Of a DNA stretch of 64,000 nucleotides, positions 26,100 through 32,721 are shown one piece after another (within the stretch, counting starts at the first letter, position 1; each line of letters opens with the position of its first letter). Below the pieces are notes generated by a model. That model was not told where the DNA came from, did no database searches, and was given only the letters and a program-made list of their open reading frames with translations. The stretch comes from Streptomyces lanatus. GTDB taxonomy: Bacteria > Actinomycetota > Actinomycetes > Streptomycetales > Streptomycetaceae. The stretch covers positions 62,001 to 126,000 of the forward strand of contig NZ_BNBM01000021.1 of the NCBI RefSeq assembly GCF_014655715.1. Direction: 5' to 3'. The position numbers were made by a program, and so were the translations under genes.

Positions 26100-26199
26100 A
26101 GGTCGCTCCCCGGTGGTGCGGTGGCTCGAGGCCATTGAGGCATGAGGTGGTGCAGTGATGCGGCAGTCAACTGCTTCCGGATCATAGCTCTGTTCACGT

Positions 26200-26227
26200 G
26201 CAACTGCATGAGCAGATGCACGTGCAC
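26200..26227 (-). promoter_or_regulatory. 28-bp regulatory element upstream of the DUF397 gene
   Basis: On the minus strand: GTGCACGTGCATCTGC (26227 down to 26212), then TCA, then TGCAGTTGC (26208 to 26200). It matches the copy at 25151-25178 in order and spacing and lies about 100 bp before the DUF397 start. The rest of 26100-26381 shows nothing I can name. Confidence 0.65.
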
Positions 26228-26381
26228 GCGGGGTGTTCCTGTGGTTACTCCTGTGACGTACGCGGCCCTGCTTGCGTTCCAGCGCATGCCCCACGGGTTG
26301 CGTCACATGCCGATCCCTCGCGTCTTAGGAAAAGACGCGTTCCGCGGCCATCTTGTTCCAAACGCCAAGTAACCTTCCGGT

Positions 26382-26612
26382 TCAGCGGGTTGTGTACGGC
26401 AGAAGGGCCATCTCACGGGCGTTCTTCACAGCCTTCGCCAACTGGCGTTGCTGCTGGGCCGTCACCCGGGTGATGCGCCGGCTGCGGATCTTGCCCCGGT
26501 CGGAGATGAAGCGCCGCAGGAGATCGGTGTCCTTGTAGTCGATGTAGGTGATGCCGGCCTGGTCCAGGGGGTTCGGCTTCTTCACGGGCTTGCGCTCGGG
26601 CTTGCGGGGCAT
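26382..26612 (-). CDS. rpsR: 30S ribosomal protein S18, cysteine-free paralogue
   Basis: A 76-residue S18 with KPNPLDQAGITYIDYKDTDLLRRFISDRGKI and RITRVTAQQQRQLAKAVKNAREMALLPYT. The Cys residues found near the N-terminus of zinc-binding S18 proteins are absent, marking the paralogue used when zinc is scarce. It ends the leftward transcript L33 - L31B - COG0523 protein - S18 that starts at the Zur-box-like site. Confidence 0.96.
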   Translation of the reverse strand: MPRKPERKPVKKPNPLDQAGITYIDYKDTDLLRRFISDRGKIRSRRITRVTAQQQRQLAKAVKNAREMALLPYTTR

Positions 26613-26615
26613 GGG

Positions 26616-27770
26616 TCAGACCTCCAGGAGGGTGTCGAAGGCGGGCGGGAGCTGCTTCCAGGCGTCCCGGCCCGCGGCGTATTCGGCGTCGGTGAGCAGG
26701 CACGACTCCAGGAGCCGCTCCAGTCCGTCGCGGTCCAGGCCGGGCGAGGTGAAGACCAGGTGCTGGCAGCAGTCGCCGTGCTCGGGGTGCCAGTCCAGGG
26801 CCGCGGCCGCCCGGCGCACGGGCGGCACCATGTCCCAGGCCGCGTCGGGCAGCGAGGCCAGCCAGGGGCCGGCGCTCTCCACACAGAGGGCGCCTCCCGC
26901 GGCGTCCCAGTGCAGCAGTACGTCGGGCTTGTCGGCGAGCCAGAAGCGGCCCCTGCTGCGGGCCGCCGCGCAGGTGATGTCCTCAAGGGCCTCGTACAGC
27001 CGCTCCGGATGGAAGGGGCGGCACCGGTGCCAGACCAGGGTGGCCACACCGTGCGCGTCGGCCTCGGCGGGGAGCAGGGCGCACGCCGGGTGCTGGGCCG
27101 CCGCGGCCGACTCGACGTCGAAGCCGGCCAGGGCGGCCTGGGCCAGAGGGCTGTTCCGTGGCGCCGGGACCGTCAGATCGCTCTGGCCGATCGGGACCTG
27201 GCGGGCCGTCGGGTGGAGCTGGGCGAGCAGCTCGCGGTCCTCGTCGTCGGCCTCGGCGGAGGGGGCGACGGCCAGGACGGGGGCGTACTCCAGCTGGCGG
27301 GCGAAGGTGTCGGCGACCGTGCGCTGGTCGGTCGTCGCCGCCGCGAGGCCCCGCTCGGCGAGGTCGTCGCCGTTGCCCAGGTAGGGCAGGACCAGGGCCG
27401 GGTCGACCGCGGTGATCACGCCGGTGACGGTGAGCCCGCCGGCCGTGACCACCTCGGCCATCGCCTTCGGTTCCACCGAGTCCCAGAGTTCGACGACCGC
27501 CATGCGCGTGCTGCCCGCGTCCCGGATCTGCAGCAGTTCCGGCACCAGGTCCTCGCGCAAGGCGCAGCAGGCGCAGTCGTTGACCAGCGGTGCCTCGCCG
27601 GCGCTGACCAGGCCGGTGGCGTCGCGGATGGTGCGTACGACGGTGCCGGCCGCCGCCGTCGCCAGGTCGTGGTGGAGTACGACGCTGCCGGGGACGTCGG
27701 CGAGCAGCCGCTGGACGGCCGCCCTGCGTGCGTCGGCGTGCAGGCCGCCGACGATGACGACGGAGAGCAT
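26616..27770 (-). CDS. COG0523 (CobW/YciC-type) metallochaperone-like protein with degenerate GTPase motifs
   Basis: A 384-residue protein with the two-domain layout of COG0523 metallochaperones. The metal-binding CxCC motif is kept (NDCACCALREDL), and the C-terminal CobW_C part has RFWLADKPDVLLHWDAAG. However, the P-loop, normally GxxGxGKT, reads GGLHADARRAA, and no NKxD guanine motif is seen, so GTP hydrolysis is doubtful. Its stop (27768-27770 region start) overlaps the L31 gene. Co-expression with zinc-independent ribosomal proteins points to zinc homeostasis or storage. Confidence 0.88.
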   Translation of the reverse strand: MLSVVIVGGLHADARRAAVQRLLADVPGSVVLHHDLATAAAGTVVRTIRDATGLVSAGEAPLVNDCACCALREDLVPELLQIRDAGSTRMAVVELWDSVEPKAMAEVVTAGGLTVTGVITAVDPALVLPYLGNGDDLAERGLAAATTDQRTVADTFARQLEYAPVLAVAPSAEADDEDRELLAQLHPTARQVPIGQSDLTVPAPRNSPLAQAALAGFDVESAAAAQHPACALLPAEADAHGVATLVWHRCRPFHPERLYEALEDITCAAARSRGRFWLADKPDVLLHWDAAGGALCVESAGPWLASLPDAAWDMVPPVRRAAAALDWHPEHGDCCQHLVFTSPGLDRDGLERLLESCLLTDAEYAAGRDAWKQLPPAFDTLLEV

Positions 27771-28018
27771 CAGCCCTGCTTTCCGTACCGGCGCTCGAAG
27801 CGCTCCACGCGCCCCGCGGTGTCCAGGACGCGGGCCGTGCCGGTGTAGAAGGGGTGGCTGACGTTCGAGATCTCGACGTCGACGACCGGGTAGGTGTTGC
27901 CGTCCTCCCACTCGATCGTCTTCTCGCTGGTCATCGTCGAGCGGGTCAGAAAGGCGTGGTTCGCGGCCCGGTCACGGAAGACGACGGGGCCGTAGGCGGG
28001 GTGGATTCCCTGACGCAT
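27770..28018 (-). CDS. rpmE2: 50S ribosomal protein L31 type B
   Basis: An 82-residue type B L31: MRQGIHPAYGPVVFRD, SEKTIEWEDGNTYPVVDVEISNVSHPFYTG and VERFERRYGK. No CxxC, so it needs no zinc and can displace the zinc-binding L31 during starvation, releasing zinc. The stop codon overlaps the start of the COG0523 gene by one base, so they are coupled. Confidence 0.96.
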   Translation of the reverse strand: MRQGIHPAYGPVVFRDRAANHAFLTRSTMTSEKTIEWEDGNTYPVVDVEISNVSHPFYTGTARVLDTAGRVERFERRYGKQG

Positions 28019-28024
28019 GGCTGA

Positions 28025-28189
28025 TCAGCGCTCCTCTCGGAAGTCGACGTGACGGCCCACGACCGGGTCGTACTTGCGCAGCGTCAGGCGGTCGGGGTCG
28101 TTGCGGCGGTTCTTGCGGGTCACATAGGTGAAGCCGGTGCCGGCGGTGGACCGGAGCTTGATGACCGGGCGGAGTTCGTTGCGTGCCAT
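28025..28189 (-). CDS. rpmG: 50S ribosomal protein L33, cysteine-free paralogue
   Basis: A 54-codon gene reading MARNELRPVIKLRSTAG then TGFTYVTRKNRRNDPDR and ending YDPVVGRHVDFREER. This is a standard L33 except that it lacks the four zinc-binding Cys. It is first in the leftward operon, 13 bp beyond the Zur-box-like palindrome, and 6 bp before rpmE2. Confidence 0.95.
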   Translation of the reverse strand: MARNELRPVIKLRSTAGTGFTYVTRKNRRNDPDRLTLRKYDPVVGRHVDFREER

Positions 28190-28202
28190 GCTGCTATCTT
28201 AC

Positions 28203-28223
28203 TGAAAATGAATTCCATTAACA
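28203..28223. promoter_or_regulatory. Zur-box-like palindrome between divergent ribosomal-protein operons
   Basis: A 21-bp imperfect palindrome centred on 28213: 8 of 10 base pairs match across the dyad, with core AAATGAATTCCATT. Half-site layout and AT-rich content agree with the actinobacterial Zur operator. It lies in the 62-bp gap between rpmG (minus) and rpmB (plus), so one site can control both. Confidence 0.8.
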
Positions 28224-28251
28224 GTCACGTCGAAGGAGAGGTGCATCACCC

Positions 28252-28488
28252 ATGTCCGCCCACTGCATGCTGACCGGTGCCCGGCCCGGGTTCGGCAACA
28301 CCATTTCCCACTCGCATCGGCGCAGCTCCCGGCGCTTCGACCCCAACATCCAGACCAAGCGCTACTGGCTGCCCGGCGAGGGCCGTTACGTACGGCTGCG
28401 GCTGAGCGCCAAGGGGATCAAGACGGTCGACGCCATCGGTGTCGAGGCGGCCGTCGCCCGGATCCGTGCGCGAGGAGTGAAGGTCTGA
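28252..28488 (+). CDS. rpmB: 50S ribosomal protein L28, zinc-independent paralogue
   Basis: A 78-residue L28: MSAHCMLTGARPGFGNTISHSHRRSSRRFDPNIQ and TVDAIGVEAAVARIRARGVKV. Only one Cys remains where the zinc-binding form has a CxxC pair. First gene of the rightward half of the cluster; its last base is shared with the start of rpsN. Confidence 0.96.
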   Translation: MSAHCMLTGARPGFGNTISHSHRRSSRRFDPNIQTKRYWLPGEGRYVRLRLSAKGIKTVDAIGVEAAVARIRARGVKV

Positions 28489-28793
28489 TGGCCAAGAAGA
28501 GCAAGATTGCGAAGAATCAGCAGCGACAGGATGTCGTCGCCCGGTACGCCGCCCGGCGGGCCGAGCTGAAGGAGATCATCCGGCGGCCGTCGTCCAGCGA
28601 TGCCGAACGGCTCGCCGCGCGGCGGGAGTTGAGCAGGCAGCCGCGGGACGCGAGCGCCACGCGCGTGCGCAATCGCGACCAGGTGGACGGGCGGCCGCGC
28701 GGCTACTTCCGTGCCTTCGGGCTGTCCCGGGTCGGCCTGCGGGAGCAGGCACATGCCGGATATCTGCCGGGGGTGCGCAAGGCGTCCTGGTAG
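28488..28793 (+). CDS. rpsN: 30S ribosomal protein S14, zinc-independent paralogue
   Basis: A 101-residue long-form S14 (MAKKSKIAKNQQRQDVVARYAARRAELKEIIRRP ... RPRGYFRAFGLSRVGLREQAHAGYLPGVRKASW). The CxxC-CxxC zinc knuckle of the short S14 is absent. Overlaps rpmB by one base (TGATGG), so it is cotranscribed and coupled. Confidence 0.96.
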   Translation: MAKKSKIAKNQQRQDVVARYAARRAELKEIIRRPSSSDAERLAARRELSRQPRDASATRVRNRDQVDGRPRGYFRAFGLSRVGLREQAHAGYLPGVRKASW

Positions 28794-28905
28794 GTCGGGC
28801 GGGCCACGGGTCCTGGAAGAGGACTCCCTGGTAACTTGCTGCGGTCGTTTCGGCCAGGCGGGCCGATTCGGCCGTATGCCGACCGCTACAGCTTGGGAGC
28901 TTCCA

Positions 28906-29436
28906 GTGACCTCGGCGACTTTCTCCCGTACGCGCACCATGTCGGCCCGGCGGACGCGGGCCGCGGCGGTGGCCGTGTCCCTGGCGGGCGCGCTCGCGCT
29001 GACCGCCTGCAGCGGCGACGGCGGTTCCGACGACGACTCCCCCTCGGCCACTCCGAGCCCCTCCGCGACCGCCAGCGCCGACACAGGCGGCGCGACGGGT
29101 GGCGGGTCGGGGTCCGCGTCCGGTGCCCTGGAGGGCAGCTGGCTCGCCACCACCGGCGGCAAGGCGGTCATCCTCGTCGTCACCGGCAAGCAGGCCGCGC
29201 TCTTCGAGACCGGCGGGAACGTGTGCAACGGCACCGCCGCCGAGGAGAGCGGGATGCGCATGATCCGGCTCAAGTGCACCGACGGCAACAAGGACCGGGC
29301 GGCCGGGATGGTCGACTCCGCCGGCAAGGAGCGGCTGAAGGTGACCTGGGAGGGCAGCCTCGGCGCGGAGACCTTCACCAAGGCGGAGGGCGGCAAGCTT
29401 CCGACGGGGCTGCCCACGGCCGGTCTGGGTCAGTGA
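28906..29436 (+). CDS. Secreted lipoprotein, function unknown
   Basis: A 176-residue lipoprotein precursor. The signal peptide (RRTRAAAVAVSLAGALALTAC) ends in the lipobox LTAC, followed by a Ser/Thr/Gly-rich linker and a ~100-residue domain beginning LEGSWLATTGGKAVILVV. The domain looks like a small beta-barrel binder but I cannot name a family. GTG start with GGGAG 7 nt upstream is preferred over the ATG at 28876. A second lipoprotein gene follows in the same direction. Confidence 0.75.
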   Translation: MTSATFSRTRTMSARRTRAAAVAVSLAGALALTACSGDGGSDDDSPSATPSPSATASADTGGATGGGSGSASGALEGSWLATTGGKAVILVVTGKQAALFETGGNVCNGTAAEESGMRMIRLKCTDGNKDRAAGMVDSAGKERLKVTWEGSLGAETFTKAEGGKLPTGLPTAGLGQ

Positions 29437-29485
29437 GGTTTGATTCGGTGACCGTCGGTGTGACACCTCTCCCCTGAAGGACCCC

Positions 29486-30019
29486 ATGCGCGCCACTTCC
29501 CTCACCGTCGCCGCCCTCGCCGCGGCCCTCCTCCTGACCGCCTGCGACAGCGGCGGGGACGACGGAGACACCGGCAAGAGCAAGGACGCCAAGGCCGCCG
29601 GCGGCTGTGTCGCCGAGCTGGCCGTGGAGTTCGGGCCCGGCAACGCCGCGCCCGCCGCCGGTGACACCGGCAATGTGCCCGTCACCGTCACCAACCGCGG
29701 CGACGCCGACTGCACCCTGACCGGGCTGCCCGGGGTCGAGTTCGAGGCGGGCGGCGCCGCGACCGCCGTCCCGGCCGACGAGGCCGCCGGGGCCGCCGCC
29801 GCGAAGCAGAAGACGACGCTCACCAAGGGCGCCACCACCTCCTTCACGCTCACCTACGTCCGGGGCGACAAGGGCCTCGCCGTGGAAACGGCCAAGGTGC
29901 GGCTGCCCGGGGCCGACAAGGCGCAGAGCTTCAAGTGGTCGTACGGCGAGGTCGCGCTGAAGAGCGACGGGAAGACCCCGGACGCCTCGCTCAGCGGGTT
30001 CCAGCAGGCCGGCGACTGA
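29486..30019 (+). CDS. DUF4232-type lipoprotein
   Basis: A 177-residue exported lipoprotein with a lipobox at LLLTAC and a mature domain matching DUF4232: GCVAELAVEFGPGN, VPVTVTNRGDADCTLTGLPGVEFEAG and a C-terminal FKWSYGEVALKS. DUF4232 proteins are actinobacterial cell-surface proteins with no defined role. The GAAGGA site lies 7 nt upstream of the ATG. Convergent with the DUF2786 gene. Confidence 0.85.
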   Translation: MRATSLTVAALAAALLLTACDSGGDDGDTGKSKDAKAAGGCVAELAVEFGPGNAAPAAGDTGNVPVTVTNRGDADCTLTGLPGVEFEAGGAATAVPADEAAGAAAAKQKTTLTKGATTSFTLTYVRGDKGLAVETAKVRLPGADKAQSFKWSYGEVALKSDGKTPDASLSGFQQAGD

Positions 30020-30028
30020 CGCGGGCGC

Positions 30029-31159
30029 TCAGCGCAGCGGCCGGCGGGGTGCCACCTGTGCCCGGTCGGCCGCCTGCGCACCCTCCACCCAGCCCGCCTC
30101 GTCGCTGACACCGCGCAGCCGGGTCGTGGTGGTCTCCGGGAACATCCGGTCCAGGCGGGCGGTGACCGCGACCTCGCGGGAGGCGAGGACCGGCAGCAGG
30201 TCCTCGGTGACCGGGGCTTTCGCCGCCTCGGTCAGCCGGGTGCCGATGCGGTGGGCGTAGGCCGCGAGGAACGACTGCCGGAAGGTCTTGGTCCGCTTGC
30301 GGCCGCCCGCACGCTGCGCCGCCTCCGCCTTCGTCATCGCGGCCTGGGCCTGCACCAGGAGCGAGGTGTACAGCAGCTCGACCACCTCCAGATCGGCCTC
30401 GAAGCCGACGACCGTGGAGAAGTCGAAGGGCTCGTTCCACACGGCACGGCAGTGGTTGGCGCTCGCCACCGCGTCCAGCAGCACGGCCTTCGCCTGCTCG
30501 TACGGCGGCTCGACACCGATCCGGCAGGCGCCGGGTGTGTCCTTGGCCGCGGATGTGCGGGACGCGAGCAGGGCCTCGTCGATGCTGTGCCGGGCCATCA
30601 GCTCCTGCGCCTTGGCACTGAGCGCCTCCGCCTCCTCGGGGAACCCGGTCGCCTCCGCCTTCGCCAGCAGCGCGCGGATGCGGGTGAGCATGCGGGACTC
30701 GGGTCTTGTCTGCTTCGCGGTGGGCCCTTCCAGGGGCTCCAATGCGGGCAGGCGCAGCAACAGGCGGTACAACTCCAGGACGGCGGTCGCGTGCGAGAAG
30801 CGGTCCGCGCGGGGCGGGGTTTCGGGCGGCAGGTCGTGGATCTGCGCCTGCCAGCGGGGGCCGCGCGGGCCGTCGTACGGTGCCTGGGCGCGGATCAGTG
30901 CCGCGAGGAGTCGTATGTGTACGTCGTCCAGGTCGCGCCGCACCAGCCGTACGACATCCGCCGGCTGCCAGCCGCGCCGCCAGGCCGCCGCCACGAACTC
31001 CTGGCCGCGCCGGGCGAGTTCGGCGTCCACCGCGGGGTCGGCGGCGAGGAGGGAGGCGCCGGTGTCGAGGGCGGTGTGGCCGGTGCCGTAGAGGGCGGCC
31101 TCGAAGGCTCGGTCGACGGAGCTGTCGCTGGTGGTGCCGTCGCTGTTCGTGCTGCTCAC
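30029..31159 (-). CDS. DUF2786 domain-containing protein
   Basis: A 376-residue cytosolic protein with the DUF2786 signature in the middle (RMLTRIRALLAKAEATGFPEEAEALSAKAQELMARHSIDEALL). The flanks are helical and carry no known catalytic motif; the C-terminal half has KTFRQSFLAAYAHRIGTRL, usual for this family. Function unknown. Divergent from the LysE-type gene. Confidence 0.9.
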   Translation of the reverse strand: MSSTNSDGTTSDSSVDRAFEAALYGTGHTALDTGASLLAADPAVDAELARRGQEFVAAAWRRGWQPADVVRLVRRDLDDVHIRLLAALIRAQAPYDGPRGPRWQAQIHDLPPETPPRADRFSHATAVLELYRLLLRLPALEPLEGPTAKQTRPESRMLTRIRALLAKAEATGFPEEAEALSAKAQELMARHSIDEALLASRTSAAKDTPGACRIGVEPPYEQAKAVLLDAVASANHCRAVWNEPFDFSTVVGFEADLEVVELLYTSLLVQAQAAMTKAEAAQRAGGRKRTKTFRQSFLAAYAHRIGTRLTEAAKAPVTEDLLPVLASREVAVTARLDRMFPETTTTRLRGVSDEAGWVEGAQAADRAQVAPRRPLR

Positions 31160-31225
31160 CCGGCGATCGTCTCACTCCCCGAAATTGGGTGGTTCGCGCA
31201 CGCCGGGGCTCGAAGCATGGCGCGC

Positions 31226-31855
31226 ATGGTGGACATGTCTTTGTACGCGGCGTTCCTGCTCGCCGCATTCGCGCTCTGTGTCACTCCCGGCCCCGACATG
31301 ATGTTCATCGTGGCGATGGGCGGCCGGGGCGGGCCGGCCGCCGGGGTGATGGCCGCTTTCGGCGTGGCCTGCGCCATGCTCGTGCACACGGTCGCCGCGG
31401 CGCTCGGGCTTTCGGCCCTGTTCACGACGCTGCCGACGCTGTATCACGTGCTGCGCTGGGTGGGGGCGGCGTATCTGCTCTATCTGGCGGTGAAGGCGTT
31501 CCGGGACCGGTCGGTGCCGGGTGAGGCGGACGCCGTCGGCGGTGGGGCGGGGATGCGGCGGGCCTTCTGGCAGGGGGCCGTCACCAATCTGCTCAACCCC
31601 AAGGTGATCCTCTTCAACGTGGCGTTCCTGCCGCAGTTCGTGGATCCGACCCTCGGCCATGTCCCGGGCCAGCTCCTCCTGCTAGGCGTCACGCTCGTGG
31701 TCATGGGGTTCCTGTGGGACGGCGGGGTGGGGCTGCTCGCGGGGCGGCTGGCGAACTCGCTGAGGCGCAGTGCGCGTATCAACCGGTGGATGAACATCGT
31801 GTCCGGGACGGTGTTCACGGGGTTGGCGGTGCGGTTGGCTGCGTCGCCGAAGTAG
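31226..31855 (+). CDS. LysE/RhtB family amino-acid exporter
   Basis: A 209-residue membrane protein with the LysE/RhtB pattern: FALCVTPGPDMMFIVAMGGRGG at the N-terminus (CVTPGPD is the family mark), LLYLAVKAFRD, and GAVTNLLNPKVILFNVAFLPQFVDP. About six hydrophobic segments. Likely exports an amino acid or homoserine-lactone-like compound; substrate unknown. Start taken at the ATG of MVDMSLYAAF, with in-frame ATGs at 31217 and 31235 as alternatives. Confidence 0.9.
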   Translation: MVDMSLYAAFLLAAFALCVTPGPDMMFIVAMGGRGGPAAGVMAAFGVACAMLVHTVAAALGLSALFTTLPTLYHVLRWVGAAYLLYLAVKAFRDRSVPGEADAVGGGAGMRRAFWQGAVTNLLNPKVILFNVAFLPQFVDPTLGHVPGQLLLLGVTLVVMGFLWDGGVGLLAGRLANSLRRSARINRWMNIVSGTVFTGLAVRLAASPK

Positions 31856-31871
31856 GCCTTATCGGCCAGAC

Positions 31872-31918
31872 TGTCAACTCAAGGTTGACACCCCTAGGGT
31901 GTCAACCTAAGGTTGACA
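31872..31918 (+). promoter_or_regulatory. Duplicated 19-bp operator overlapping a consensus, apparently leaderless promoter
   Basis: TGTCAACTCAAGGTTGACA (31872-31890) and TGTCAACCTAAGGTTGACA (31900-31918) are two palindromes (7-bp arms, 5-bp centre) 28 bp apart. The first contains a perfect -35 TTGACA (31885-31890); a 17-bp spacer leads to TAAGGT (31908-31913) as -10. The transcript would then begin at or next to the ATG at 31920, with no room for a ribosome site. Confidence 0.75.
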
Positions 31919-31919
31919 C

Positions 31920-32687
31920 ATGTCGACGAACCCGAGCACCACGTCATCCGTACGCCTCGACGAACTCATCTCGGCCATCAAGAAGGTCCACGACGAGCCC
32001 CTCGACCAGCTCCAGGACGCGGTGATCGCCGCCGATCACCTCGGTGAGGTGGCCGACCATCTGATCGGCCACTTCGTGGACCAGGCCCGCCGGTCGGGCG
32101 CTTCCTGGACCGACATCGGCAAGAGCATGGGCGTCACCCGGCAGGCCGCGCAGAAGCGGTTCGTGCCCAAGGAGGGCACCGACCTCGACCCCCAGCAGGG
32201 CTTCGGCCGCTACACGCCGCGTGCCCGCAACGTGGTGTTGGCCGCCCACAACGAGGCCGTCGCCGCCCGCAACCCCGAGGGCCGCCCCGAGCACCTGGTC
32301 CTCGGCCTGCTGGCCGAGCCGGACGGCATCGCGGCGAAGGCGATCACGGCCAAGGGCGTCCTGCTGGACTCGGTGCGCCAGGCCGCCGCCGCAGCGCTGC
32401 CGCCGGCCGCCGACGAGGTCCCCGAGCTCATCCCTTACGGCTCCGACGCCAAGAAGGTCCTGGAGCTCACCTTCCGCGAGGCCCTGCGCCTCGGCCACAA
32501 CTACATCGGCACCGAGCACATCCTGCTGGCCCTGCTGGAGTTCGAGAACGGCACCGGTGTGCTGTACGGACTCGGCCTCACCAAGGAGGGCGTGGAGGGG
32601 TACATCGTCGAGATGCTCTCCCAGTTCCTCAACAGCGGGGTGCAGACGGTCAAGGAGGCCGGAGGGGAGGGCGACGGCCAGGGCTGA
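31920..32687 (+). CDS. HTH-Clp_N domain protein (ClpC N-domain without ATPase)
   Basis: A 255-residue protein. Residues ~1-85 include an HTH-like unit (SWTDIGKSMGVTRQAAQKRF), and the rest is a double Clp_N repeat: FGRYTPRARNVVLAAHNEAV...EHLVLGLLAE and LELTFREALRLGHNYIGTEHILLALLE. In ClpA/ClpC this domain binds adaptors and substrates; here no AAA+ module follows, so it may be a regulator that senses damaged protein or Clp partners. It sits on its own twin operator and probably controls itself (inference). Confidence 0.88.
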   Translation: MSTNPSTTSSVRLDELISAIKKVHDEPLDQLQDAVIAADHLGEVADHLIGHFVDQARRSGASWTDIGKSMGVTRQAAQKRFVPKEGTDLDPQQGFGRYTPRARNVVLAAHNEAVAARNPEGRPEHLVLGLLAEPDGIAAKAITAKGVLLDSVRQAAAAALPPAADEVPELIPYGSDAKKVLELTFREALRLGHNYIGTEHILLALLEFENGTGVLYGLGLTKEGVEGYIVEMLSQFLNSGVQTVKEAGGEGDGQG

Positions 32688-32721
32688 GGCCGTTGTCAGA
32701 CCCGGGTGCCACACTCGCAGC

